This document shows positions 46,216-57,997 of a stretch of 64,000 nucleotides of DNA, in pieces. A model generated the notes under the pieces. It did not search any database, was not told the DNA's origin, and saw only the letters and a list, made by a program, of their open reading frames with translations. The first letter of the stretch is position 1. The number at the start of each line of letters is the position of its first letter. The position numbers and the translations under genes are program-made. Source of the DNA: Ceratotherium simum simum (lineage: Eukaryota; Chordata; Mammalia; Perissodactyla; Rhinocerotidae); NCBI RefSeq assembly GCF_000283155.1, contig NW_004454180.1, positions 14,841,632 through 14,905,631 on the forward strand, read 5' to 3'.

Positions 46216-47680
46216 TTCCAATTTCCATTTGACTCTACAAATATTTCCTGTAATTGAGGAAAATTTTATTAACAAGTCCAAATATCTTGAATTTTTGCCT
46301 TACATTACAATTCTGCTGGATACCAGAGAAGGGCATTAAAAGCTTGACTGTGTAATGCACATACGAAAAGGGTGGATTAATGAGAATTATTATCCATGAT
46401 GTGAAATAATTCAGTTATTTCAATCAGAACAATGAGTCTTTCTTCTTTTTAGCACCGAAGTTCATAAATACACTGTTCAGTAAGTTCATGTTTGAGGCAG
46501 GAAGTTTTCAATTTGCGTAACTTTCCTGTCTTTCTCTGCAACTCCATGGTTATATTTTGCATAAAACCTGAAATTGTTCTTGATGCTTTGGTTATTGATG
46601 ACAGTCAAGGCTGTTAAGTCTACGTTTCAGCCTTCTCCTCCTCGGTACATCCCTTCTGACTGGACTGTACCAAAACCTATGGCCCTAGACTAACAGCCTG
46701 CGTCTGTCTACCCTCATCATCTTTGTAGACCCTGCCTGGGCTCCTTCACAGGATCCAAAGTCATTTCACACTAAATATTAAAGTTTTTTACCTCCTAAGT
46801 CCTCTTCCTACTTCTGCCAATCATGCTGTTATATAAAGTATCTGTGGGTTAACCCCTTTTATGCTCAGTAAACCCCCAGACTTTTCTCCCATCGATATGT
46901 AAGCAGAAAAGTGATAATATAGACTGTCTCAATTTTAAGTTTTCTTCTATAAATATTACTTAAACTTGAAGCTGCTCTTGCTTCAATTCGCATGAGACAA
47001 GGTCTGATTTTCCACAACATTGCACTCGTCATTTTTAGTTTAACATCTCAACAGCTCTTAGTGTTCTGCATAGAACCATAACTTCAGGGGCTCTGCTATC
47101 TGAAGGGTGAGGGCCTCTTAATTGGAGAAGTAAGGATGTCCGGCAATTTATCCACAGTTACAGACTTGGTGCCTTTCTCTGAATACCCACAGGTCAGCTC
47201 TTGGAATATTCCAGGGCAAAGAAAGCTTCCGTGGCCAAGTCATTTCAGGAAGGGCTGCATATTTAAACTCTTCATGCCTTTGTTCTTCAGTTGGACCTGC
47301 CTTCAAATCTTGATCAGAAAAAATTGTCCATAGCCTATTTTCCACAATTTTGAGAAAGAAGTTCCCATGAGTTCTTTTTGTAATATATTCCAGCATCTTA
47401 GAAAACTTGCTGACCATAAATTTTAACATCTAATCTAAGCATCCTCTGTTTTGGAACTTATTGTTGCCTCCAATTTGCCACTGATTAGATGCTGTCATTT
47501 AGACTGTTAGTTTCTTGAGGGAAGAGGAACCATCTTTATGTGACTGTGTGACACATTGACATGTGTTAAATATGTAATATTGGTACTTCCATCAAATACA
47601 TTGGTGTGAACCAAACAAAAAGTATAACGTTCTTGTTATATATGTACCTACCAGCATCTTTTTGTAAAGACCCTAAGTCT
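46216..47680. other. Unique DNA, nothing recognised
   Basis: No secure repeat. 46590-46800 is GC-richer with L2-like phrases that I could not confirm. Opposed frames at 47136-47429 look like chance. Confidence 0.4.
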
Positions 47681-47683
47681 TAG

Positions 47684-47866
47684 CGTGGCAGTTCTTAATC
47701 CTAGTTGTATAACAGAATCACTTGGAGTGCTTTAAAAGAATTGTGATGCCCTGGTCCTACCCCAAACTAATTAAATCAGAACATCTGAGGAGCAGGAGGA
47801 TATGAGGCCCAGGTATCCACATTAAAACTCCCTCAGAAATTCTAATGTTCAGCCGGAGCTGAGAAT
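47684..47866 (+). mobile_element. hAT-Charlie MER element (MER5/MER58 group)
   Basis: Starts 'cagttcttaatcctagttgt', then 'acagaatcacttggagtgct', 'gatgccctggtcctacccca', 'attaaatcagaacatctgag', 'gaggcccaggtatccacatt', and ends 'ttcagccggagctgagaa'. This is the layout of the short MER5/MER58-like elements, with partly inverted ends. Confidence 0.8.
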
Positions 47867-49516
47867 AATTATTTAGTGAAATATCAACTTACTTCTGATG
47901 ATTTTCTTTATGAGTGTAAGTTGGTGCCAAATAGTTGGATTTCTCTGCTTGCGGGTTATCTCCTGAGGAATTGCTATGGGCTCCTGGGACTTTAATTTCA
48001 CAAGGCACACTTGGAGTATGAGACAATCCCTCTTTGTGCTGCCAAAGAGCTGACCTGACCAGTTGGTTAAGCCAATTCATGGGCAAACAGAAGTCTGTGA
48101 TTACCCCATGGGAATTGTTCTCTGAGATTTGGGTTCCCAGGAATGGAGTGAAATCTGTTTGGACTCCCTTGGGCTTTAGTGTCTGAATGGAGTCAAGAGA
48201 GAAAAACCCATGGGTTGGCTCCTCCTCTTCATTCACTTACCTGCAGATACCTCTTTCTATAACCCCAGGCTTCAGGCCATTCATTTATTTCCTAAGGGCC
48301 TTCTTCGGCAGTTAAGTCTGACCAACATCTACTGGCCAGTTGAGCATACAGATACAGTATGCCAACATCATAAATTATTAACAAAAATATAATGAGTTTA
48401 CATGCAAAACAACACCCCCTCCAAAAAAAAAAAACCCCACACAATCCCTTAACACCTGAGTAATAAGCATTTGGATGAGTAAGCAGATGGATAGTTTATG
48501 TCAGAATCACGCCCCGTGAAATCACTGCTTTTCCCTCTTCTTATGCTGTTGGTTCCTTTCTCAGGGCCCGAGGCTTGGTCCTGAGTGTGTGGGGCCTGCC
48601 TATGTTAGTTACTGGGACCTGTCAGTGTCATACCCCTCCCCCCCATGCACTAAAACCCAGATGACCTGGCAGAGGTGGCTGACTGGTATGCTGAGATTTT
48701 GATTTCCTCAGCCCCTAGGGAGGGTGGATGGCTTTGGAGTGGCAGACGCCATAGGGCAGCCTCCTCTGGGTACCTCAGTATGTACTTCAAATATGATCAC
48801 TTTCTATGTGTCCCATGACGTGAAAAAGTTTGGGAGGCATATGTTTTCATGTCCAAAACTGGGTTATTTTCCTGATTTGTGAATATGTGTATAAACACAT
48901 TTAATATTATATCTACTTAGCAAATTCCATTTACTAGGAAACAAAACTCTATATTTTATTTTATCACTTAAACCTTGACATGCATTGGCTATGTGTTGGA
49001 CCATAAAGAGACCTAATTTCTGTGAAGAAATTTCTTCCTGACATTTCACAGGAAATTTATGTCTTTTGAATCCAGTATCCTCAGAAAAATCAGTTGAGAA
49101 TTCAGGAAAATGGGAAAAGGTATTATAATTCTCCTGTGACAATTAAAGCTTAATAATCAAGAAGTTACTGGTTTGAAGGAATCCACTGATGTTAAGTCAA
49201 AAGCAAGAGCAAGAAACACTGACAAGGGAGTTGAAGGTTCCAGAAACTAAATGGGAGCAAGAAGGAGAGAAGTGGTCACCATTTAACCAGTCAGTCTTGC
49301 TTGCATTTAGAAGTGTGTTGTAAGTGTTATAAGCTGCCTGGTTATAAGTATTACGTTTATGGCCCTGTCTGTTGCTGACACAGACATTCTTGCAAATAAA
49401 ACAAATATTAAGTTTATGCACATAGTGTATTTTATACAAGTCCTATGAGTGATGTTCCATGAGATCGGAAGAAAATAACTCTTTAAATTGGAAATTTCAA
49501 CATGTGATTCTGTGTA
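47867..49516. other. Unique DNA
   Basis: The 115-codon minus frame at 47889-48236 and others have no protein-like features. The phrase 'tgacgtgaaaaagtttggga' at about 48817-48836 resembles the end of a Charlie-group element. The AT-rich part 49150-49516 may belong to the hAT element that follows. Confidence 0.4.
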
Positions 49517-49936
49517 GTGCCGTTAACTTTGCTAGATGATTCAAATGTTACCTTGTTTGAATACTACCCAATGATGTTCACTGAAGTTTTCCAGTGTTTT
49601 AATATTCACCGGAGGCTACAGTTCTTTGTAAGTACTTTAACAGAAAAAATACAACGAAAAGAAGTGAATTCAATACTCAGACAAGAACTCAAAAAACAAT
49701 CTAAAATCTAAATTAGCAAAAGCAATATCGATTTCACTAGCAAAACCAAAATCAGAGCAAGCAGACAAAATATTTTCATCATTAAAAAGGGAATTAGTTT
49801 CTATGAATTAATTTGCACCCTAACACCCAGCTTGAATGTGCTTTTGGATACATTCTCAGCAACGCAAAATGAAAGAATCTTTCCTACATCTGGAATATTC
49901 GTCATGGAACAAAGGTCAAGACTATTGGATAGGTAA
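49517..49936 (+). pseudogene. Fossil hAT transposase, C-terminal part
   Basis: One reading frame runs for 139 codons from 49517 to a TAA at 49934-49936 with a single internal stop (TAA at 49709-49711). Its last third reads like the conserved C-terminal dimerisation region of hAT transposases. A 'SFYELICTLTPSL' segment is followed by 'LLDTFSATQNERIFPTSGIF' and 'RSRLLDR', corresponding to the family pattern of a block rich in P/S/E-R-x-F-S-x-A/S-G followed by R-S-R-L. Intact hAT transposases are roughly 500-800 residues with a BED zinc finger and an RNase H-like core. Neither is visible here, so this is a 3' remnant. The start used is only the left edge of the open frame. It is probably a dead transposon; the flanking AT-rich DNA to about 50300 may be its 3' UTR. 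Confidence 0.65.
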
Positions 49937-50812
49937 TTAATGCTTTGTGTGTTTAAAATTTCATTTTAAGTGTAACAACTTTTAAATATTAAATCTTTAT
50001 GGTATGATCTTTTAATTTTTAAAATGATTTTTAATTGTTATTCTTGTATTAATTATTCCTTTTAATGTTTTCAATTATCAAATGTTTATATCATGTAGAG
50101 ATCATTTTATATATTATTGAATTTATAATATACATTGTTTCATAATATTAACAAATAATGGATTTATTTAAACAGAAAATCTCTGAAAGTTTAATAGAAA
50201 CCCTCTAGCAGAAAAATGATTTGCTGTTTATTATTATGGTCATTCATTTTTATTTAAAAATACATAAAATTTTATAAAAAATACAGAATGCTATGATTTG
50301 GGAATTTCAGAGAATTTCTTATGTCTTAATCCTGAAGATTAATATCAGGAATCTGCATGCTAAGATATAAACCAGAGATACCCCGGGGGCCAGTACCAGG
50401 GAAACATAAGATAACTTGAAGCTGAGAGGCAGGAGAAAAGTTGGAAGGTTAAGCCAAGTTCAATTACAGGGTGTCAGGACAGAAGACACCAGGAGCAGAA
50501 TGGCGTGGATACCAGAATTGGAATCCTGAAGACACATCAAAGTCAGGAAACATCAGAGGCAAATGAGGGGGCAGAAGAAGAGGAGTTAAAAAGGAAACTA
50601 ATTCCAGGGGTCAACATCTTCTGGAATCAAGATTGCTTTAAAATGGCTGAGCATGGATCTCTGTGGTGCCTGAGGCAAGAGATCTTAAAGGAACAGCCTC
50701 TTGTCAAGTCGGCCTCCTGCAGAGTTGAAGGATTTAAGGATACGCATTTGATAACCTCACCTTTTGGTGGTAGACCAATGGGAAATGGTGATAGGAAAGA
50801 AATCCGTTTCTG
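49937..50812. other. AT-rich DNA, then GC-richer unique DNA
   Basis: 49937-50300 is very AT-rich and may be the tail of the hAT element. 50340-50790 is unique-looking with a 111-codon plus frame (50505-50840) that runs into the ERE and shows no domain. Confidence 0.4.
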
Positions 50813-51002
50813 GGGTCGGCCCGGTGGCGCAAGCGGTTAAGTGAGCGCGCTCTGCTGCGGCGGCCTGGGGTTCGCCGGTTCAGATCCAGGTCGCGCACAG
50901 ACGCACCACTTGTCGGGCTGGCGCACCACTTGTCGGGCTGGTGTCCCGTATAAAGTAGAGGAAGATAGGCAGGGATGTTAGCTCAGGGCTGATCTTGCAG
51001 AA
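50813..51002 (+). mobile_element. ERE-type SINE copy 6, divergent subfamily with internal duplication
   Basis: Head 'gggtcggcccggtggcgcaa' with 'gcggttaagtgagcgcgctc', then 'gttcgccggttcagatccag', and the tail 'gatgttagctcagggctgat'. The target-site duplication 'aggaaagaaatccgtttctg' (50793-50812) and its near copy at 51003-51023 are nearly identical. Two adjacent 20-bp units, 50901-50920 and 50921-50940, differ at one base. The head ('cggtggcgcaagcgg') differs from the 'gtggcttagcgg' copies, so it is a separate subfamily. Confidence 0.9.
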
Positions 51003-51109
51003 AGGAAAAGAAATCTGTTTCTGCAATCAGAACTTTCCTTACACTTCTATGGATTATGTATGCATAAATCCTCCTCCCCTTTCCTGACTTATAACCAGGA
51101 GACTGGGGG

Positions 51110-51235
51110 AAGCAGGAAAATAGAGAAGAGAGGGGACAGAGGTAAGGGAAGAGGGGTCAGGGGTGAGGAGAGAGGGGACAGGGCTGAAGGGAGAGGCAAT
51201 AGGACTGAGGGGAGAGGTGAAATCTGTGGAGGTGG
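51110..51235. repeat. Purine-rich degenerate minisatellite
   Basis: Repeated blocks of 'gagaggggacag' and 'gaagggagaggcaat' type with an irregular period of about 15-20 bp; G and A make up nearly all of the plus strand. It yields overlapping spurious frames on both strands (51054-51248). Confidence 0.8.
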
Positions 51236-51900
51236 AATCTTTCACTAATCCGAGGAGGAGAGAGAGTTGAGATTTTTATTCCCTTTTTCTTCTCATGCGA
51301 GAGGGAAGGAAAATATTTTTCATCCAAGTTAAGTGAGAGACCTTCAATAGAATTACTTGTAGAAATAGGGAGTGCCTGCAAGAAACAAAGATTGGCATCC
51401 TAGGCCCCATTTAGGCCTCTGCTAATCTGATCTCTGTGACTACTTGGGCAGGAAGAGAAGAGAGTTGGAGAGAAATGTCACGCAGAGAGAAGAGAAGCAG
51501 AACAGCCCACAGACTGACTGCTTGCTGGGGCATGGATGTAGTTTGTTCCTCTGGGTCCCTGCAGTCTGTACACAGTGGCCAGACCTGATCCACTTGGCTG
51601 AAGACAGGCCTGAGAGGACTGGATGGGTGATCCTGCTGCAAGAAGCAGGGAGGAAGCCTACACAGTGGGTTAGAAGAGGCTGAGCCAAGGTAAGGCTCCC
51701 GCAACAGGTATCCTTTGACTTGGGGGTGAGCTGTATTCCTGCTACCTCGAGGCACTCGCCTGTGCCCAGGGAGCACCGGTATTTGCACGGGCCACTCAGA
51801 AGGCTTTATGTAGCAAAATCAGTAGAGTTGATTCCAATTGCACATCTAGGTTCTTTTTTCTTTTAAACGTCTTTCTCTTAGGTAATCATAATTTATGGGT
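51236..51900. other. GC-richer unique DNA with long chance frames
   Basis: Contains the longest open frame of the window, 125 codons on the minus strand (51411-51788), plus overlapping 82- and 79-codon frames. Three overlapping frames in a GC-richer block is what chance predicts, and no domain or signal sequence is visible. It could be an unrecognised LTR. Confidence 0.4.
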
Positions 51901-51904
51901 ATTT

Positions 51905-52295
51905 CATTGTCGTTCCTACTGTTCCAACTATGCTGATCTTTGCTGGTTCTTTAAACACACCACATTCCTTTTTGTTTCTGGGCTCTTGCATATGCTGTTC
52001 CATTGGCTCAGAACAATTTTCCTCTTGCTCAGTGACTTACTAACATCTATTAATTCTTTCAAAGTTTCAGGTTTAGATGTTGCTTCTTTAGAGAGGTCTT
52101 CCTTGAACTCCCAGTAGTTTTGTCCTCTTATAATATGCTTTCTTAGCACGCTGAAATTCCCCCTCGTAACAAAAGTGTCAGCGATCATATCTGTCTTATT
52201 CAAAACTGTAATCCAGGACCTACCACTGAGCTTAGTGGTGTGTGGGTAATTAATGTATATTCCTTGTCTCAACAAATAAAGGTAAGTAACTATAG
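51905..52295 (+). repeat. L2 LINE 3' region
   Basis: Plus-strand L2: 'aacacaccacattccttttt', 'gggctcttgcatatgctgtt', 'ccattggctcagaacaattt', 'agagaggtcttccttgaact', 'gcgatcatatctgtcttatt' and 'aatccaggacctaccactga'. The 123-codon minus frame here is the antisense of the repeat, not a gene. Confidence 0.75.
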
Positions 52296-52879
52296 TCATA
52301 AGAGTAAAAATGAAAAAAATATATTCATACTGTGAATAGCAATCAGTTGTCTACTCTAGGCCATGTGCACTTTGGAAGCATTACTATGGCCGAATCTAAT
52401 AAAATGTCAGTTAGGTTTTGTCTCTAGCCATTTACCTGCAGGGAGTTACAATTCATGTTAGCATTGACAATATTGACTGTTTTACGTGCCACGGCTCAGG
52501 GGTGGGAAAACAGCTGTGGTTGTACTCAGGTAGGCCTTTCACAGAGATAGAGTGACATGTGCTTTACATGAGATGGGCTGAAGAATCTAGAGGCATCACT
52601 TACCTTAAAGATCTCTACCCCATTGGTCCATACTGTGGCTGAATTCCCACAATCAAACTAAATACTTCTTTTAAAGTGAAAGCACACTAAGGAGAGATGC
52701 ATTTTTGGGATGTTAGGGGAAATATGGATTATGAAGTAGATCCCTTTTGATCGTCTTGTGTTGACATGTCATCTTCTACTTGAGGTCTATATCTCCTCAT
52801 CCACTCAGGTAGGTCTTGCCTGGTGACCAGAAAAGGGGGCCTGAAGGACACCAGAGAGTCCTTAGCTTCCCTACTGGGA
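52296..52879. other. Unique DNA, nothing recognised
   Basis: No repeat family or exon pattern was recognised. Confidence 0.45.
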
Positions 52880-53110
52880 GAGGAGCACGGCATAGTTCAT
52901 CTCCAAGGTCCCTACTAGCTTTGGCAATCTATGATTTCATCTAAAACGGGGGCATTTTTTTGTAACGTAACAGCATTGGACTAGGAGTCAAAAGACTGAG
53001 CCTTTTGTCATTAACAATCTCAATGTCAGTTAACTGCTCTGAATTTCAGTTTCTTCCACTGAAAATTAAGGGTTATAATTTATGATGTCTCAATCCTTTT
53101 CCAATCTTAA
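52880..53110 (+). repeat. MIR3-type SINE fragments (two)
   Basis: The first ends with 'caaggtccctactagctttg' and 'caatctatgatttca' (52895-52942). The second has 'attggactaggagtcaaaag', 'gttaactgctctgaatttca' and 'gtttcttccactgaaaatta' (52975-53080). These are MIR/MIR3 phrases in the same orientation, adjacent to each other. Confidence 0.65.
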
Positions 53111-54224
53111 CATTTAACAAATGTTTATAATTATTCCCAATAAGAGAATATGAAAGAATAAACTTTGAAAATTCTCTTTTATGATAATGCAATAATTCTA
53201 TCTATTCATTATAAGGAAGGAACATGAGTAATAAATGCATTAAAAAGGGAGAGGGAAATTTATCTAGAACCCACCAAAGTATAATAAAGAAAAAATCTTC
53301 TGAACATGAATTTTTATTGCCATGTCTATCTTTCCTCTCTAGGAATTGAAGGAAGCACCAAACCCTTGAGAAAGATGATCCAAACAGCAAAGTCTCAGGC
53401 GGGTGAAGGGAAGGGGTGGGAGAATGAGATTACCTTATGAAACACACTTAAGAGAGAAATTCTAGATGACCTTGGCTTTGGCAAAAATCTTCCCAGGCGT
53501 TAAAGGTCATACGAATTTCTCCAGTATGTCTAAGAAGAGATTGATGTGTTACCGTATTTCTATTACTCCCTTAGTGAACCTCACAAACTCCAGCTTCTTT
53601 ACTTCCATATTATGAGTTGAAAGGGATAAGAGGGATTAAGAAAAAGTAAGATTCCCATTTACTCTTTTGTAAAAATTTCAAACCAAGTTTGCTTCCGCCA
53701 TGTACAAAGAGGCATTAGCGAGGGGCTTACTCTTTGTGTGAGAAGTTGCTGCCTGCTGCAGAAATCCGTGGCTGGGCTCTCAAGATGGCCCGTTTAAGGC
53801 CAGAGGTCCCGTTTCTCCTGAAATTCAAAGGTCTGGCTATAGGAGACAAGCATGCGGGGAAGATTCCTCCACAAAAGTTCGGAGTTGGCCCCTTGCCTGA
53901 GACAGATACCATCACAGGGCACCAGGGGGTCTCAAGATCAGTGGGTTGAATTTCCTGCTTCTCTTTAGGGGCCTTCAAACTTACAAAAATTAATCCTTTT
54001 GATTGACTCTGTCTCCTAATCTTGAAGATAAGCTCAGAACATTTACCAGTTCTCAGCACTGCTTACCAGGCCAAGTCTCAGCACCAAATTATGAATTTTG
54101 TCATCAGTGACCTTTCCAATCTTCCCTTTTTACATGCCCACTTGGTAGCTCAGGTCCCCCTCCTTTCTTCTCTGTGGAAAAATATGTCAAAGTATTTGGG
54201 ATTGTTAGGGATTTAAAGCTATCA
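53111..54224. other. Unique DNA with a GC-richer block
   Basis: 53720-54200 is GC-richer and holds a 110-codon minus frame (53727-54059) and a 71-codon plus frame. Neither resembles a known domain. An old LTR or ERV piece is possible but not shown. Confidence 0.4.
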
Positions 54225-54335
54225 AATCATTCAATCATTTCATTTTCAGAAGAGAAAACTAAGATTTAAAGAGGTTAGATGACTTCCCTAAAGATGTACT
54301 TTTAAATCCTCTTGGTGATTTCAGTGTGAGGCATC
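54225..54335 (-). repeat. MIR SINE fragment
   Basis: The segment 'cattttcagaagagaaaact', 'aagatttaaagaggttagat' and 'gacttccctaaagatgtact' is reverse-complement MIR core. Confidence 0.65.
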
Positions 54336-56590
54336 TGAGTTACTTACTGATGTTGGCAGAATAATTATTAATTGGTTTCACATGTAGATCACAAAAATTT
54401 TAATTTGGTACCATCCATCATTTCCAGATAGTCGTGTCAACGCAGGTATGTTTCAAGATAATTTGAACATCTTTAAATATATAAATCATCGCCTATCATC
54501 CATTTTTAAAACTTCTCAGCAAAAAATTTTTGAGATATAAGAGTGATTTGCCACTATTTTGAAAAAATGTTAAACTATAAAAATAAAAATTGGCTTCCAA
54601 TTAAAGAGCATAGCATCTAAAAAGAAGAGGTAAGTACAAAATCAGCCTGTGAGCCAACGTAATGAGACTTTAGTGATTCAAATATGGTAGAACATGAAGA
54701 CAAGTGTCAGGTGGACTCCTGTGAAAATCAAGGTTATTTGCTTCTTGGGATAAACATGAAGGTAAGTCTTCTCAGGGCCAGCATGTGAGGATGAATAGAC
54801 CGGAAGGCAGAGGCATCTGGCCTAGGAATCCCAAAGTGCTATGAATCTTGCTCAAGACAGCTATTACCAGGACCTCAACATTTTTTGTAATCCTGTTTGT
54901 TGCAAAATGGTTTCCAGGAAGCTTCCACTTGCCAAATGAACTCCAGCTTTCCTGCAGAACCACTAACGTAGGAAATCTGATGAATAGGCAAACTCAATAG
55001 AATCTTCTATCAACATGTAGGCGTCACTGCTTTGGGCTTCCTTTCCCCTCGTCCTTGTTCCTAATGTAAAGGTTTCACTATGTGCTGAATTGCTCTTCTC
55101 AAGTTTATTTTGACAACTTTGTGAAAGGGAGTTATGATAGATTTTTAATGTGGAAAAAACTGTTAGTCTTTTCGGTCAATAATGCCTTCATGGATGTATT
55201 TCCCAATAAAATATTTTAGTGCTAAAATAAATAAAATAGTATAACTTTTGTGAACGTGTGACATCTCCTCCTAGATGTCAAGTATTATTAATTTTCTTAA
55301 ACATCAAAAAATTTTCTATAAGTAATTGAAAACATGTTCTTAAAATAATGAGAAATAAGAATTTACCTCTAAAGGAAATACTAAACATCAGCTGAGTATG
55401 TGATTCTTTATAATTCAGTGATTGTTTTATACTCATTTTTAATACTCGTTTTTTTAAAAAACCTGCATATAAGCTGTTGGTTAACATTATAATCCTTCAC
55501 GGAGACCCAGAACACTCAGGCCTCTGTATTCGCCATATTGGCTCTTAGTGCACTTTTCTCTTCCTCAAGCTCGGTGGTTTAGAAGATGTAACTTCACAGT
55601 AGACCTTTTTCCTACTTGCTATGCCCACATCTGCCATTTACATCCTTTGTGGAATCTAGTACCCATTTTCAGAAGTCATCTTTAAGGAAGTAATATTTCT
55701 TTTTTATGGAATGGATAATATTTGAAAAGAGAAGTGCATACAATGGGAAAAACATTTTTTTAAAGCCTGTCAAATAAGGCCACGCACTTTCTGCTTTAGG
55801 TCCAAATCTATGAGGAAGGACCTTCCCTTCTTTCCATTTTTGCTGCTAGTGAGACGTACTTGTGTTACCGGTATTTGTGTGACTCTTCTTGAAGTCATCT
55901 TTTTATCCAGGATCCTATAATGTATGTGGAGCACATGCTAGGTCTAATGCTGTGAATTAGCTGAAGCACCTAAGATCTTGCTGTACTCTATTAGAGGCAC
56001 AAAAAGACAATGTCTTGCGTGCATCCATTATTGAGAACAACAGAAGATTGGTCTTGTCTTCTAAAGTGAGTTTAAATGCCAACCCATGGAAAGGAGGTTT
56101 CCAAACTCAGGACTGCCAAGGACTGAATTCTACCATCTAAAATTAGAAAAACCGAACATGTTCCCATTTCTAATTAACTTCAATGGTGCTGCCTCTTCAT
56201 CAAAAGGCTGATGACGAGGCCTTCAGAAATCGTGGTTCATATGAGAGACCAAGATGCCTAGGTGGATGAAATCAATAATTTAGGCTTTTTCCTTTTTATG
56301 CAGAAACGGTAGTGCCTTCAGATTAGATCTTACGCCACAGGCCACGCCCAGAGCTCTAAATATGAAGGTAGCTGGGGTAGGCTTAAGGACATAGCTTTGA
56401 AATCCTGCTGTTTCCATGTTGTTGACTGTGCCACACTCATTACCTCCCTCGTGCGTGTGTGTGTGTTTCTACTTCTTTCTCTGAAACTAGCCTCTGTAGC
56501 ATTATTTTTCATATAGTGCTGGGGCCCTTACAAAGGAATAAAACTAAGAATTCTAAATAATTAGAATTTATCCCCATATAGAAGACACAC
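54336..56590. other. Unique AT-rich DNA
   Basis: No repeat or exon was secured over about 2.2 kb. A short GT run is at 56452-56465. Confidence 0.4.
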
Positions 56591-56596
56591 TCTGAC

Positions 56597-56775
56597 AATT
56601 CAAAAGTACCCACTATATGCGAATGCCAAACTAAGGCATAGCTGGGGTTCAAAGGGGAATAAGATATCCCAGTCCTTGTAGGATATGATAATCTGGGGCG
56701 GGGAAACAGGCAAATCTACAAGTATTTCATGCGCAGGGTAGACCATGCTGAATGGTCCAACAGAGGTGAGATGTA
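56597..56775 (-). repeat. L2 LINE 3'-end fragment
   Basis: Reverse-complement L2: 'gtacccactatatgcgaatg', 'ggggaataagatatcccagt', 'ccttgtaggatatgataatc', 'gggaaacaggcaaatctaca'. Confidence 0.65.
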
Positions 56776-56779
56776 GCAT

Positions 56780-57035
56780 TGAGAACATGGGCTCTGGCTT
56801 CAGACTGTTGTGCAAATTCAGTGTCTACTGCTTACCATGCATATGATCTTGGGAAAATTATTTAATCTCTAGCAGCCTCAGTTTCCTCATCTGAGAAATT
56901 ACAGTTAAAATGGGACCTACCTCATGGAGTCATTGAGAGGATTAAATACCATAATTTATGTTCAAGTTCCTTTTTTAAAACACAGTGCCTGCCACACAAC
57001 AAGGCTTATAGCTCAATAACTGTTAACTAACATTA
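56780..57035 (+). repeat. MIR SINE, near full length
   Basis: Plus-strand MIR: 'gaacatgggctctggcttca' head, 'gatcttgggaaaattattta', 'cctcagtttcctcatctgag', 'ctacctcatggagtcattga', 'gaggattaaatacc' and 'cagtgcctgccacacaacaa'. One of the clearest MIR copies here. Confidence 0.9.
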
Positions 57036-57545
57036 TAAACAAAGTCCCAAGGGGAAGATAGGGGGATAAAACACACATACCATTGAAAGAGTTAAAAAAA
57101 AAATCTGTCTCCATAGAGGATTATAATTTAAGGCTACCTAGAGGTGGCTTTAATTTACACATACTGGTAAGTTATGCAGGTTTTACACGTCTGCTCAGTC
57201 TGTTATTCAGTGACAAAATATGTACTTACAACAGCAATTAAAGCAACTTAAAGTACCACCGTAATACATCACAGAACACCTCTGTAAGGAAACACAGTTG
57301 CTATAGATAATTTTAGATGGTTATGATTTTACGAATATTTTAAGAAGTAAAAAAACCCACAGCAGTAATGTGTAGTGCTATTATTTTTAAACACAGATCT
57401 CAGAAATCTAAAACTGTCCTGGAAGAGCTCTAAAAAGCTCTTTTAATAAAGGAAGATGTCTCTCACTGCATGAAAGATTTACTTTTTGGTACGCTGATTA
57501 CTGAATAAATGGGATTTTGTAGCATCTTTTTTTTTAATGCATATT
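57036..57545. other. Unique AT-rich DNA
   Basis: No repeat family or exon pattern was recognised. Confidence 0.45.
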
Positions 57546-57558
57546 AAGCATTGTTTTC

Positions 57559-57851
57559 TTTTTTTTGTGAGGAAGATCAGCCCTGAGCTAACATCCATGC
57601 TAATCCTCCTCTTTTTGCTGAGGAAGACCGGCTCTGAGCTAACATCTATTGCCAATCCTCCTCCTTTTTTTTTCCCCCCAAAGCCCCAGTAGATAGTTGT
57701 ATGTCATAGTTGCACATCCTTCTAGTTGCTGTATGTGGGACGCGGCCTCAGCATGGCCGGAGAAGCGGTGCATCGGTGCGCGCCCGGGATCCAAACCCGG
57801 GCTGCCAGTAGCGGAGTGCACGCACTTAACCACTAAGCCACAGGGCGGCCC
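57559..57851 (-). mobile_element. ERE SINE copy 7
   Basis: Minus-strand ERE with two tail modules ('gaggaagatcagccctgagc' and 'gaggaagaccggctctgagc'), 'ccccagtagatagttgtatg', 'gacgcggcctcagcatggcc', B-box region 'gggatccaaacccgggctgc', A box 'cacttaaccactaagccaca' and a shortened head. The target-site duplication 'aagcattgttttc' (57546-57558) and 'aagcaatgttttc' (57852-57864) differs at one base. The 75-codon minus frame (57639-57866) is an artefact. Confidence 0.95.
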
Positions 57852-57997
57852 AAGCAATGTTTTCAATGTTGTTTAAATACAAATTTGCAGATGGTGGCTT
57901 TTTGTACACAAAGATGATGGCCGAGATGAAAGCACAGAAGAAGAGACAACTTTGAGATGAAATTAATAAATAATCTGTTTTCTTAACGTTTTCCCAG

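Noticed and set aside
47889..48236. 115-codon minus frame
   Set aside because: No recognisable motif or conservation evidence; a single frame of this length is expected by chance in 64 kb.
51411..51788. Longest open frame in the window (125 codons, minus strand)
   Set aside because: Overlaps two other open frames in a GC-richer patch, has no domain, signal peptide or splice context, and its composition (proline/serine/leucine/glutamine) is typical of random GC-rich translation.
51928..52299. 123-codon minus-strand frame
   Set aside because: It is antisense to an L2 LINE fragment.
53727..54059. 110-codon minus frame, considered as an ERV remnant
   Set aside because: No retroviral motif (protease, reverse transcriptase, zinc knuckle) is readable and no LTR pair flanks it.
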